Below the pieces are notes generated by a model. That model was given only the letters and a program-made list of their open reading frames with translations. It did no database searches and was not told the DNA's origin. 64,000 nucleotides of DNA from positions 1 through 64,000 of the forward strand of contig REBP01000074.1 of the NCBI GenBank assembly GCA_007692665.1, in the 5' to 3' direction. The position numbers and the translations under genes are program-made. Positions 16,992 through 26,328 of this stretch are shown here, piece by piece (within the stretch, counting starts at the first letter, position 1; every line of letters begins with the position of its first letter). The DNA is from Gemmatimonadales bacterium (GTDB lineage Bacteria; Gemmatimonadota; Gemmatimonadetes; Longimicrobiales; Gaopeijiaceae).

Positions 16992-17822
16992 CTAGCGCGC
17001 ACCCCGAAGTTCGTCGACCATGGCCTGGATGCGCCCGACGTCGCTGGCATCGGGCGCCGCGCCCAGGTACCACTCCAGCTGTTCGATGGCCTCGAGGTTC
17101 CGGCCCATCCGCGCCAGCAGGAAGCCCCGGTCACGAATCTCGGACTGGGCGGTCGGGTGGATCACGAGGATCCGCTCCACCGCCGAAAGCGCTCGGGGCG
17201 AGTCCTGCACGTTCAGGTAGATGCCCTTCAGGTTCGTCAGGAGCCGGACCAGCATGTCGCGGCGACGGGCAGTGCGAAGAAACTCCGGTCGGACCCGCAC
17301 CATGCCGCCGTAGGCACGGTCGAGGAGCGACTGGGCCTCGTCCTCGAAGAGCGTGCGCCCCCCGTCGAAGGGGTCCACGAGGAGGCGAAGGTCCTCCCCC
17401 TCGAAGCGGACCAGGAAGTGGCCCGGGAAGTTCACCCCTGCCAGGGGGAGACCCAGGCGCCAGCCCACCTCCAGCGTGATGATGCCCAGCGTGAGGGGAA
17501 TCCCCGTCTTCCGGTCCAGCACGTCGTTCAGGAAGGAATTCCTCGGGTCGTAGTAGGATTCCCGGTTGCCGCGGAAGCCCACGCGCCTGAAGAGCGTGTC
17601 GAGGAGTTCCTGGAGCACGATGAGGGGTGCGTTCTCGTTGTCGAGGCGGTCGCGCACCATCTCGGCAAGTTCGTCGAGACGCGCCAGGTAGGGCTCGACG
17701 GGAAGCTGGGGATACTCTTCCCCGGCGATCAGCAGGGCGGCGCGGGCCAGGTCCACGCGGTCATCGCCCCGGTCCACGGCTTCAATGAAGCGGCGGCGGG
17801 AGGGAGATGGCATTGTCGACAT
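16992..17822 (-). CDS. SirB1-family protein (transglutaminase-like plus TPR)
   Basis: Cytosolic protein of the SirB1 family. In 276 residues it has an N-terminal transglutaminase-like domain with DRKTGIPLTLGIITLEVG (about 106-123) and GVNFPGHFLVRF (about 128-139), then an all-helical TPR-like C-terminus (LLTNLKGIYLNVQD... and ERILVIHPTAQSEIRDRG). The function is not firmly known; members are often placed near rRNA methylase or peptide-release genes. Translation signal is excellent: AAGGAGGT sits five bases before the ATG. It heads the three-gene minus-strand run with ygfZ and mgtE. Confidence 0.85.
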   Translation of the reverse strand: MSTMPSPSRRRFIEAVDRGDDRVDLARAALLIAGEEYPQLPVEPYLARLDELAEMVRDRLDNENAPLIVLQELLDTLFRRVGFRGNRESYYDPRNSFLNDVLDRKTGIPLTLGIITLEVGWRLGLPLAGVNFPGHFLVRFEGEDLRLLVDPFDGGRTLFEDEAQSLLDRAYGGMVRVRPEFLRTARRRDMLVRLLTNLKGIYLNVQDSPRALSAVERILVIHPTAQSEIRDRGFLLARMGRNLEAIEQLEWYLGAAPDASDVGRIQAMVDELRGAR

Positions 17823-17976
17823 TGGACCTCCTTCGTGCTGCAGTGCAGTCGGTACCGTTTCCCCGCGAGGGGGAGGAACCTACATTGGCCATGCGCGAGC
17901 CGGCCGGAAACCCCGGAAGTTGACGCGTTACAAGCCCCGATCCGGCCCGACACCGGACGAACGACGGAGATCGACG

Positions 17977-18795
17977 ATGCGCCGAAACGGAGCGTGGATG
18001 GCAGTCCTGGTTGCCCTGACCGCCTGCGGGGAAGCTACTCCTACCCCGGAGGCCACGGAAGAGCCGGGGATCCGGGACCACCAGTTCGAGGACGCCGACG
18101 TGACGCGCATCCACCGTCGCATGATCGACGAGATGGCGCCGGACAACGGGTGGGAGCGGAGCCGGTACCTGGAGTTCGACTGGGCGGTGAACCGGGCGGA
18201 CGGCGGCGAACCCACGATCCGGGCCCACCGCTGGGACCGCTGGGAGGGGGAAGCCCGGGTGGAGGCGCCCACGCAGGACGGCGGGTCGTACATCGCGATC
18301 TTCAATACCTCGGACCCCCAGGCCGGCCGGGTCTGGGTGGACGGCAACGAGCTGGAGGGCGAGGAGGCCGCGACCCGGCTCCAGTCCGCCTACTCGGCGC
18401 ACATCAATGACAGCTACTGGCTGATCATGCCCTACAAGTGGACCGATCCCGGCGTCACGGCGCGCTACCTGGGCGAGGAGACCGACGGGGAGAACCAGGT
18501 TCGGTGGGAAAGGGTCGAGCTCTCCTTCGACGACGTGGGGCTCACGCCCCAGAACGTCTACCGCGCCTGGGTCAACAGCGAGACCGGGCTCATGGAACGA
18601 TGGGAGCACCTCCGCACCGCCGACGCGAACCCCTCCCCCTCCGACTGGACGGACTGGGTTCGCGCCGGCCCCATCTCGCTGGCACTGAACCGGCGTTCCG
18701 ATGGACAGGTGCGGATCTTCTTCTCCCACGTGCTTGCGGCGGAGAGCGTGCCGGATGACGCGTTCGCTCCGCCCGCAGCCGACGGGGCCGACTGA
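17977..18795 (+). CDS. Lipoprotein of unknown function
   Basis: A 272-residue secreted lipoprotein: signal peptide MRRNGAWMAVLVALTAC with the lipobox cysteine at 17, a short acidic Pro/Thr/Glu spacer, then a beta-rich domain (YLEFDWAVNRADGG, RAHRWDRWEGEARVE, VRWERVELSFDDVGL, QNVYRAWVNSETGLMERWEH). The pattern of paired strands with conserved Trp resembles the LolA/LolB-like or DUF6503-type curved-sheet proteins, but I cannot assign it surely. GGAG lies seven bases before the ATG. It is divergent from sirB1 and convergent with lon. Confidence 0.68.
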   Translation: MRRNGAWMAVLVALTACGEATPTPEATEEPGIRDHQFEDADVTRIHRRMIDEMAPDNGWERSRYLEFDWAVNRADGGEPTIRAHRWDRWEGEARVEAPTQDGGSYIAIFNTSDPQAGRVWVDGNELEGEEAATRLQSAYSAHINDSYWLIMPYKWTDPGVTARYLGEETDGENQVRWERVELSFDDVGLTPQNVYRAWVNSETGLMERWEHLRTADANPSPSDWTDWVRAGPISLALNRRSDGQVRIFFSHVLAAESVPDDAFAPPAADGAD

Positions 18796-18840
18796 CCCGG
18801 GTTCCGCAGGTCGCTGCAGCCGCCGCCGCGGTGGCCGCCG

Positions 18841-21630
18841 TCAGTTGACCTGAACCTCCTCGACCCCGCGCCCGGCCACCCTCGGGATCCGGGGTGGATC
18901 GGCGGCCCCCTCGGCAAGGGCGTATTTCAGCACGTCGTCCAGCATCTCCACCAGGTGGAAGGTCATGGAGTCGCGAACCTCGGCGGGGAGGTCCTCCAGG
19001 TCCACCTCGTTGTCGGCGGGCAGGATCACCTCGCTGATGCCGGCGCGCACGGCGCCGAGGACCTTCTCCTTCACGCCGCCGATGGGAAGCACCCGTCCGG
19101 TGAGGGTGAGTTCGCCGGTCATGGCCACGTCCCGGCGGACCTTCCGCCCGGAAAGCGCCGAAACCAGGCTGGTGGCCATGGTGATGCCGGCGGAGGGACC
19201 GTCCTTCGGGATGGCACCTGCCGGCACGTGGATGTGAACCTCGACCCCCTTCATGAGCTCCAGGGGGATCCCGAAGTGCTCGCGTCGTGACTTGGCGTAG
19301 GTCCAGGCCGCCCGCCCGGACTCCTTCATGACGTCGCCGAGCTGTCCGGTGAGAACCAGCCCACCGTCGCCCGGGGCCACGCTCGCCTCCACGAACATGA
19401 TGTCCCCGCCCATGGGCGTGTAGAACATGCCGGTGGTCACGCCGACGGTGTCGTCGACCCGCATCTTCTCGGGGTGGACACGGGGTCGACCCAGGAGTTC
19501 GCGCACCTCGTCGGGTCCGACCTCCAGTGCCTCCGGCTCGTCGGCGGCGACCTTGCGGGCCACCTTCCGCGCCACCTTGCCCAGCTCCCGCTCGAGCTGG
19601 CGGACCCCGGCCTCGCGGGTGTACTGGGTGATCACCGACCGGACGGCGTCGTCGGTGAGCTGCAGTTCCTCGTCCTTGAGTCCCGCCTCCTCGCGCTGCC
19701 GCGGAAGGAGGTATCGGCTGGCGATCTCGAGCTTCTCGGCCTCGGTGTACCCGGAGAACTCCACCCGCTCCATCCTGTCCAGCAGTGGCGCCGGGATCCG
19801 GTCCACGTAGTTGGCCGTGGCGATGAACAGGACTTCCGACAGGTCGAAGGGGATCCCCAGGTAGTGATCGGTGAAGCTCGAGTTCTGGGCGGGGTCCAGG
19901 ACCTCGAGAAGGGCGCTCGACGGGTCCCCCTGGAAGGACACGCCGAGCTTGTCCACCTCGTCGAGGAGGAAGACCGGGTTCTTCGTCTTCGCCTGCCGCA
20001 TTCCCTGGAGAATCCGCCCCGGCATGGCGCCCACGTAGGTACGCCGGTGCCCGCGGATGTCGGCCTCGTCGCGGGCTCCGCCCAGCGAGATGCGCACGTA
20101 CTTCCGTCCGAGGGAGCGTGCGATGGACTGGGCGATGGAGGTCTTCCCCACGCCGGGAGGCCCGGCGAAGAGGAGGATCGGACCACGTCCCACGGAGCGC
20201 TTCGGGCGGTCGGTCACGGGTCCCGGGAGGTCGTCGTCCGGGTTTACCGGGGGGTCGATGGCCGGGCCCGGGTCGCCCTCGGATTCCGGGTCGATGGCCG
20301 GGTCGATGTCGGGGCCCGGCTCGGGGTCCGGCTCGGGGCCCGCCTCCGCGCCGTCCGAACCGCCGAGCACCACTCCGATTGCAGAACCATTGCCGGATCT
20401 TGCCGTGGCTGTCGGGGGCGAGACGCCTTCGGCGGCGGCAGACTCCGATCCCGAACCGGCGGATCCGGTCACCGGCTCCGGATTCGGGGCCTCTCCCGCG
20501 GGCACGACACGGTCGGTCGCGGGGGCTGCCGGTCCTTCACCCTCCGGCCCGCCGGACTCCGTTCCGGAAGCTCCGCTGCCGGGCTCGAGTTCCGGTGAGC
20601 GCTCCATCTGGAGCTTCCGCACGGCCAGGAATTCGATGATCCGGTCCTTCACATCCTCCAGACCATAATGGTCCTCGTCCAGGATGCGCTGGGAGACGCC
20701 CAGGTCGATCCTGTCATCGGTGCGTTCCGACCAGGGGAGTTCGGTGATCCACTCCAGGTAGGTGCGGATGACCTGGTACTCGGCGGACTGGGGCGACGTC
20801 CGCTCGAGGCGCCTCAGCTCCCGGTCCACCTCGGTCCGGGCATCGGGCTCCAGGTTGAGCGCCTCGATGCGCTTCCGGAGCTCCTCCACCTCCTTCCGGT
20901 CGTCCTCGTCACCGAGCTCCCGCTGGATCTGCTTCATCTGCTCGCGGAGGAGCATCTCGCGCTGGCGCTCCCCCAGCTCCTCCTGGACGCGCGCCTGGAT
21001 TTCCTCCTGGGCATCGAGCCGGGCGAGTTCGCGCTCCACGGCCACCAGGGCACGGCGCATGCGCTCCTCGTCGTCCAGCACCTCCAGAAGCTTCTGCTTG
21101 TCGGCGGTGGGGAGGTCAAGGTAGAAGGCCACCAGGTCGGCGAAGGAGCCGGGTTCGCCCACCCCGCTGATGAGCTGGTTCAGGGCCTCCGCAGGGACCC
21201 CGCGGCGGGTGCCGAGTTCGGCGGCGCGGTCGCGAAGCTCCTTGTCGAGAGCCTGGAAGGCGGGATCCTCGGGGTTTCTCGGGGGAAAGCGCGTAAGCGG
21301 AATGAGGGAGGCCTGGAGCATGTTGCTCCCGGCCTTCTCGATGGTCACGGCCTCGGCCCGGTCCTCGCCCTGCACCAGGAGCTGCATCCCGCCCCGGACC
21401 CGGTGGGTCTGGAGGACCCGGACCACCGTCCCCACGGTGTAGAGGAGATCGGAGGTCGGTTCGTCGACGTTCTCCCGCTGCGCGACGGCAAAGAGACGAC
21501 GATCACCGTCGATGGCAGCCTGCACCGCCTCCACCGTGCCGGGGCGCCCTGCGGAGATGGGAACCGCCACGCCGGGGTAGACCACGGTGTCGCGGAGGGG
21601 AAGTATCGGGAGGGTAAATCGCTCGCCCAT
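18841..21630 (-). CDS. lon: ATP-dependent protease Lon with a large disordered insertion
   Basis: Cytosolic AAA+ serine protease that degrades misfolded and regulatory proteins. The 929-residue chain has the LonN substrate domain (1-200), coiled-coil helices (200-340), an AAA+ module with GPPGVGKT (490-497) and FLLDEVDK (554-561), and the protease domain with catalytic Ser813 in PKDGPSAG and Lys854 in GGVKEK. Typical Lon is about 800 residues: here about 138 residues rich in Gly, Pro, Asp, Glu and Ser (342-480; bases 20191-20607) separate FLAVRKL from GPILLFAGPPG, where the family has fewer than ten. The frame is open through the insertion. I start at the ATG at 21630, which has GAGG just upstream; longer in-frame readings have no coding character. 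It is divergent from the M50 protease gene. Confidence 0.93.
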   Translation of the reverse strand: MGERFTLPILPLRDTVVYPGVAVPISAGRPGTVEAVQAAIDGDRRLFAVAQRENVDEPTSDLLYTVGTVVRVLQTHRVRGGMQLLVQGEDRAEAVTIEKAGSNMLQASLIPLTRFPPRNPEDPAFQALDKELRDRAAELGTRRGVPAEALNQLISGVGEPGSFADLVAFYLDLPTADKQKLLEVLDDEERMRRALVAVERELARLDAQEEIQARVQEELGERQREMLLREQMKQIQRELGDEDDRKEVEELRKRIEALNLEPDARTEVDRELRRLERTSPQSAEYQVIRTYLEWITELPWSERTDDRIDLGVSQRILDEDHYGLEDVKDRIIEFLAVRKLQMERSPELEPGSGASGTESGGPEGEGPAAPATDRVVPAGEAPNPEPVTGSAGSGSESAAAEGVSPPTATARSGNGSAIGVVLGGSDGAEAGPEPDPEPGPDIDPAIDPESEGDPGPAIDPPVNPDDDLPGPVTDRPKRSVGRGPILLFAGPPGVGKTSIAQSIARSLGRKYVRISLGGARDEADIRGHRRTYVGAMPGRILQGMRQAKTKNPVFLLDEVDKLGVSFQGDPSSALLEVLDPAQNSSFTDHYLGIPFDLSEVLFIATANYVDRIPAPLLDRMERVEFSGYTEAEKLEIASRYLLPRQREEAGLKDEELQLTDDAVRSVITQYTREAGVRQLERELGKVARKVARKVAADEPEALEVGPDEVRELLGRPRVHPEKMRVDDTVGVTTGMFYTPMGGDIMFVEASVAPGDGGLVLTGQLGDVMKESGRAAWTYAKSRREHFGIPLELMKGVEVHIHVPAGAIPKDGPSAGITMATSLVSALSGRKVRRDVAMTGELTLTGRVLPIGGVKEKVLGAVRAGISEVILPADNEVDLEDLPAEVRDSMTFHLVEMLDDVLKYALAEGAADPPRIPRVAGRGVEEVQVN

Positions 21631-21854
21631 GGGACCTCGTAGACTGTGAGAACCGGTCAGCCGGGCATGTGCAGGCCCGGGGGTCGGAGTGGATGCACGA
21701 AGCCTGCCACCTCGGGTGCGGGGTGAATCGGTGCCGGAGCGGCACAACTCGGGGGGGAATCCTGCCAGTTTGGCTGTCTCGGTCCGGCCCTGTCGGTACC
21801 GGGCGCGATTCCGGTCCCTACCCCACATCCACACACGTACATAGCTTCTCCCAC

Positions 21855-22997
21855 ATGACACCTTCCCCGCACGGAATGTCGGTGGGCCGTCTCGGCGGCA
21901 TCGAGATCAGCCTCGACTATTCCTGGTTCATTCTTCTCTTCGTGATCCTGGGGACCCTGGCTGGGGCACTCTTTCCGGCGTACGCCCCCGAGGTATCCCG
22001 CCTGGGCCACCTGGGCATGGGGCTGGCGGGCACCTTCCTGTTCTTTGCCTCGCTCCTCCTGCACGAGCTCGGTCACGCGGTCATGGCACGGGCCCGGGGG
22101 ATGGAGGTGGAAGGGATCACCCTCTTCATCTTCGGGGGGATGGCCCGGACGCGGCGGGAACCCGAGTGGCCGGGAGACGAGTTCTGGATCGCGGGCATGG
22201 GCCCGCTCGTGTCCCTGCTGCTGGCGGCGGGGTTCTACCTTGTCGCGGCGCTGGGGATGCGGTGGGGGGCCGGCCCGGCTGTCACCGTCACCGCCGAGAC
22301 GCTGGGGTACCTGAATCTCCTCCTGGCGCTCTTCAACCTCCTCCCCGGGTTTCCACTGGACGGCGGACGGATGCTCCGGGCGGTGCTCTGGAAGGGAACG
22401 CGGAGTCTTCGGAGCGCCACGCGGATCACCGCCGGGGTGGGTCGCGTGCTGGGGTGGGCGATCATCGCCATCGGGATCTGGTCGCTCCTGTCGGCGGGGG
22501 CCTTCGTGGCAGGGCTCTGGATGGTCTTCGTGGGGTGGTTCCTGACCCAGACCGCCCGCTCGGCCTACCAGACCGTGCTCCTTCAGCAGCTCCTGGCCCC
22601 CCTCACCGCCCGTGAGGCCATGAGCCCCGATCCCGAGACCGTCGGACCGGATCTCACGGTGGACGAGCTGATCCATGACTATGTCCTCCGCCGTCCCTAC
22701 AACGCGTTTCCGGTGGTCCAGGACGAGGTGGTCGTGGGCATGGTGACGCTGAACGGCCTGCAGGAAGTCCCCCGGGAGAAGTGGAAGGAACTGGTGGCGG
22801 CCGAGGTCATGATTCCCCTGGCCGAACTCGTGCTGGTGGAGCCGGAAACCCCGATGGTCCGGGTGCTGGACAGGATGCAGGAATCCGAGGTCCGCCGCGT
22901 GCTGGTGGCCCGGGACTGGGAGCTTCTGGGCATCATCTCGTCTTCGGACATCGCCCGCTGGCTGGACCGGGTGGCGCTCATGGATCGGGACGCGTAG
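21855..22997 (+). CDS. Site-2 protease family (M50B) metalloprotease with two CBS domains
   Basis: Intramembrane zinc protease. The 380 residues have six hydrophobic helices in the first 235, with the zinc motif HELGH (70-74) in the third and the second ligand motif FPLDGGRML (about 168-176). The last 140 residues are a CBS pair (AMSPDPETVGPDLTV and MIPLAELVLVEPETPM starts), probably sensing adenine nucleotides. Members of this subfamily cleave membrane-bound factors or small membrane peptides; the target here is unknown. It is divergent from lon across 224 bases that hold no other gene. Confidence 0.88.
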   Translation: MTPSPHGMSVGRLGGIEISLDYSWFILLFVILGTLAGALFPAYAPEVSRLGHLGMGLAGTFLFFASLLLHELGHAVMARARGMEVEGITLFIFGGMARTRREPEWPGDEFWIAGMGPLVSLLLAAGFYLVAALGMRWGAGPAVTVTAETLGYLNLLLALFNLLPGFPLDGGRMLRAVLWKGTRSLRSATRITAGVGRVLGWAIIAIGIWSLLSAGAFVAGLWMVFVGWFLTQTARSAYQTVLLQQLLAPLTAREAMSPDPETVGPDLTVDELIHDYVLRRPYNAFPVVQDEVVVGMVTLNGLQEVPREKWKELVAAEVMIPLAELVLVEPETPMVRVLDRMQESEVRRVLVARDWELLGIISSSDIARWLDRVALMDRDA

Positions 22998-23154
22998 AGT
23001 CGGAGGAGGCGGCACGAGTGGACCCGCAGGGGAGGGGTTCGGTGTAGGAACGCCCAGGGCGCCAACCTGCTTCCTCGTCGCTTCCCGGTTCGCGTTCCCC
23101 CGAGTTGTTCCGGTCCGCCCCCGCGCCTTGCCTCGTACCACGGGACCCCTGCCA

Positions 23155-25410
23155 ATGCGGCATTCGACCACCCCCTGGCCACTCCTCGCCGCATTCCTCG
23201 TCGCGCTTTCCGGTTGCGCCGAGCCCGCAGAGAGCGCGCAGCCGGAGTCCGACACCCCGGACGGGGTTGCAGACGGAGCGGCCCATGGCGGCGAAATGCT
23301 TCCGGATCCCCTGGCCACCTTCCTTGTCCTCCAGGGTCCGTCGGCGGTCCGGGAGACGGAGATCCTCGACGCGCTCCGGGAGGCTCTCCAGGCCGCGCGC
23401 GAGGAAAGGGCGCCCCGGGAGCGGCGCAGGGAGGCCGCGGCCCGCGCGGACGGCCTGGTTGCGGAGCTGGCCGTCGCCGAGGACTGGCGACCCCTCCTGG
23501 CAGCCGAACTGCTTGCTCCCCTGGGCGATACGGCGGCGGTCGACCGGGCGCTGGATGCACTGGATCCGGGCACGGGGATCGGGGCCCGCTGGGGGTGGCG
23601 TTTCCGGGTGGACGCCTACGAGGCCGCCGGTGACTCCGCGGGAGCCCGCCGGGTCGCGGAGGCCGAGGCCGCCCGTTCCCGCACGGTGGAGGAGGCTGCG
23701 TCACCCTGGGCGGAGGCGGGAGCGCTGGCCCTGGCCCTGGGCGACACCGCCGGTGCCCGCGACGCACTCCTGCGGGCCATGGAAGCCGGCGTCGAGCACC
23801 CCGGTGCGCTTGACGCCGCCCGGTCGCTGGACCGGATCCGCGACGTTGCGCCGGGTGACCAGCTTCGGGTCGGGCGCGCCCTTCTCGCGGCAGGCTCGTG
23901 GGACGCTGCCCACAGGAGACTCGCCCCCTTCGTGCACGGGCAGGGTCCCGGGTCCACGGCATCCCTCTCGGCGGCCGAGGAGTACGCGCTCCGGGCGGAT
24001 CTCGGTCGTGCCCTCGTCGAACTCCGCCGACCGGGGGATGCCCGGGCCATGCTGGAGCCGGCGACGCGGGACGGCGTGGAGGTGGACGTCGCGGCCCCGG
24101 CACTCTACTGGACCGGGGTTGCCGCCCTCCAGTCGAACCGGGCCCCGGAGGCCGAGGCGGCCTTCAGGGAGCTTGCCCGGCGGGCGCCGACGAGCCCCCT
24201 TGCCGAGGAGGGCCTCCTCCGGCTCGTCGAACGATCCATCGAGGCCGGGAGGCAGGACCGTGACGCGGAACTCTTCCGCGAGTTCTTTCGGGTCGGCGTC
24301 AATTCGACGGCAAGTGAACTCCTGGCCGTGCAGTTCGGAACGCGCCAGTACCTTGCCGGCGACTGGCAGCGGGCGGCCGAGACGTTCGACCGGTACCTGG
24401 ACGGCGCCCGACGGACCAGTCCCAGGCAGCAGGCGGCGTACTGGGCAGCGCTCTCCCACGCACGGCGTGGAAACGCGGCGGTTGCCGAGGACCGGCTTCG
24501 AACCGCGTGGAGCGAGGACCCCCTCTCCTTCTACGGAATCCTTGCCGGCGAGCGACTGGGGGCCGCGGTGCTCGAGCCGGGCATCCCTGCGGGCCCCGCA
24601 CCGGTGCCGGGACTCGCGCGCGAGATCGAGAGCGCCATGACCCGCCTCAGGCTGCACCAGGTGGTCCCGACTGCGGGCTCCTTCGTCTTCGAGCTGGAGC
24701 GTCTGCAGCAGCACTTCTTCACCCGGGGGGACGGTGCCTACGATTTCGCGGAAGCCCTCCTGGAAGCAGGATTTCCCATCCAGAGCGTCGTCCTGGGCCG
24801 GGAGATCCACCGGAACGAGGGGGGCGCCTGGAACCTCCGGCTCATGCGCATCGTCTTTCCCTTTCCGTTCCGGGACGTCATCGTCCGCGAGGCCCGGGCC
24901 CAGGGTCTCGACCCGTTCTTCGTTGCGGGGCTCATCCGGCAGGAGTCCATGTTCCACGCCTCCATCGCCAGTTCGGCCGGCGCCATCGGACTCATGCAGC
25001 TCATGCCCGGAACGGCGCAGGAAGTGGCCCGGTCCCTCGGGATCCGTTACGACCGAGGCCGGCTGGTGGACCCCGAGTACAACGTCCGGCTCGGCACCCG
25101 GTACCTGTCCACGATGCTCTCCCGCTACGGCGGCCGCGCGGAGGATGCCCTCTCGGCCTACAACGCCGGCCCCGGCCGCATCAACCAGTGGCGGCAGCGA
25201 CCCGAGTACCGGGATCGTGACGTGTTCGTGGAACACATCCCGTTCCGGGAGACCCGCCACTACGTGAAGGTGGTACAGCAGTACGCCCGGATCTACACCG
25301 TGCTCTACGGCTGTCCCGGCTACCAGCCCTGCCTGGGGGATTCGTATCTTGCCGCCGTGGCAAGAAGCCCCTACGCAGGCGGTCAGCCCGGATCGTCGCT
25401 GGCGCGGTAG
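23155..25410 (+). CDS. Slt-type lytic transglycosylase lipoprotein
   Basis: Periplasmic murein hydrolase that cleaves the MurNAc-GlcNAc bond with formation of an anhydro sugar. The 751-residue chain begins with a lipoprotein signal (FLVALSGC), continues with about 480 residues of TPR-like helical repeats (the ring of Slt70), and ends with the SLT domain: RQESMFHASIASSAGAIG with catalytic Glu597, LMQLMPGTA, and ALSAYNAGPGR. I chose the ATG at 23155, which places the lipobox at the normal distance; a TTG nine codons earlier is possible. Two cysteines near the C-terminus (CPGYQPC) could form a disulfide. The next gene follows after 51 bases. Confidence 0.9.
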   Translation: MRHSTTPWPLLAAFLVALSGCAEPAESAQPESDTPDGVADGAAHGGEMLPDPLATFLVLQGPSAVRETEILDALREALQAAREERAPRERRREAAARADGLVAELAVAEDWRPLLAAELLAPLGDTAAVDRALDALDPGTGIGARWGWRFRVDAYEAAGDSAGARRVAEAEAARSRTVEEAASPWAEAGALALALGDTAGARDALLRAMEAGVEHPGALDAARSLDRIRDVAPGDQLRVGRALLAAGSWDAAHRRLAPFVHGQGPGSTASLSAAEEYALRADLGRALVELRRPGDARAMLEPATRDGVEVDVAAPALYWTGVAALQSNRAPEAEAAFRELARRAPTSPLAEEGLLRLVERSIEAGRQDRDAELFREFFRVGVNSTASELLAVQFGTRQYLAGDWQRAAETFDRYLDGARRTSPRQQAAYWAALSHARRGNAAVAEDRLRTAWSEDPLSFYGILAGERLGAAVLEPGIPAGPAPVPGLAREIESAMTRLRLHQVVPTAGSFVFELERLQQHFFTRGDGAYDFAEALLEAGFPIQSVVLGREIHRNEGGAWNLRLMRIVFPFPFRDVIVREARAQGLDPFFVAGLIRQESMFHASIASSAGAIGLMQLMPGTAQEVARSLGIRYDRGRLVDPEYNVRLGTRYLSTMLSRYGGRAEDALSAYNAGPGRINQWRQRPEYRDRDVFVEHIPFRETRHYVKVVQQYARIYTVLYGCPGYQPCLGDSYLAAVARSPYAGGQPGSSLAR

Positions 25411-25461
25411 GTCGGGGTTTCGTGGGCTCCGTCACGATGATGCGCGCGCGGATCCGGGGCC

Positions 25462-26328
25462 ATGCCTGAGCGGGTGGAGCGGTGGATCGCCGAACTGACC
25501 GGGGACCTTGTCTCGAGCCCCTGGTTCGACCGTCTCGCCCGCTTCGGGTACGCCTCGAAAGGTGCGGTCTTCGGGATCGTGGGTGTCCTGGCCATTTCCC
25601 GCGGGCTGGGGAGCCATGGCGATGCCGAGGACACGCCCGGGGCGCTCGAGGCGCTCCAGGAACTGCCCCTTCACGAAGGTCTGCTGGTGCTTCTGGCGGT
25701 GGGGCTGGCCGGCTACGCCCTCTGGCGCATGGTGCAGGCGCTTCTGGATTCGGAGGGGGAAGGCCTGGGGTGGGTCGGTCTGGCCAAGAGGTCCATCTAC
25801 CTCGGCATCGGGATCTTCTACGGATACCTGGCCGTCTTCGCCATCGGCATCATGTTCGGCATGCGCGGCGAGGACAACGGGGTTCAGGACTTCACGGCCA
25901 CGGTGCTCGCCTGGCCCGGCGGCCGGATTCTCGTGGGCCTCGCCGGGGTCGGGGTGGCCCTGGGGGGGCTGAACGAGATCGTGTTCGCCCTGCGCGGGAA
26001 GTACCGGAGCGAGTTCGAGCGCCGGGAGATGCCCACCTGGGAGCGCTTCGCCATGAAGGGGGTCGGCTGGTGGGGCCATGTCGGCCGGGGTCTGGTCTAT
26101 GGCCTCATCGGGTACCTTGTCGTCAGGTCGGCCGTCACGATGGACCCCGACGACGGCGGCGGCCTGGCCCAGGCCTTCGAGACCCTGGAGGACTGGTCGT
26201 ACGGCTGGATCCTGCTCCTTCTTGCCGGGGCGGCCTTCTTTGCCTTCGGACTCTACTGCGCCCTGCTTTCGATCCACCGCGAGATCGACAGCGAGGCTGC
26301 CGTGCACGGGAGCCTCGAGGGGTCATAG
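25462..26328 (+). CDS. DUF1206 family membrane protein
   Basis: Inner-membrane protein of 288 residues built from three similar two-helix units, each opening with a pattern like LARFGYASKGAVFGIVG (units near 25-80, 105-165 and 195-270). This triple repeat with RxGYxxKGxxY-like starts is the mark of DUF1206. Function is not known; members are frequent in actinobacteria and other GC-rich phyla. There is no signal peptide. The 3' end overlaps the serine hydrolase gene by six bases in convergent orientation. Confidence 0.85.
   Translation: MPERVERWIAELTGDLVSSPWFDRLARFGYASKGAVFGIVGVLAISRGLGSHGDAEDTPGALEALQELPLHEGLLVLLAVGLAGYALWRMVQALLDSEGEGLGWVGLAKRSIYLGIGIFYGYLAVFAIGIMFGMRGEDNGVQDFTATVLAWPGGRILVGLAGVGVALGGLNEIVFALRGKYRSEFERREMPTWERFAMKGVGWWGHVGRGLVYGLIGYLVVRSAVTMDPDDGGGLAQAFETLEDWSYGWILLLLAGAAFFAFGLYCALLSIHREIDSEAAVHGSLEGS

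Noticed and set aside
14057-17479. An 1140-codon plus-strand open frame over ypdA, mgtE and ygfZ
   Set aside because: The product is an unnatural Arg/Gly/Pro/His-rich chain, and three well-known proteins are encoded in other frames of the same region.
21631-21861. Upstream in-frame extension of Lon
   Set aside because: It covers the divergent promoter region and has no coding character; the ATG at 21630 has GAGG just upstream and begins the known LonN strand.
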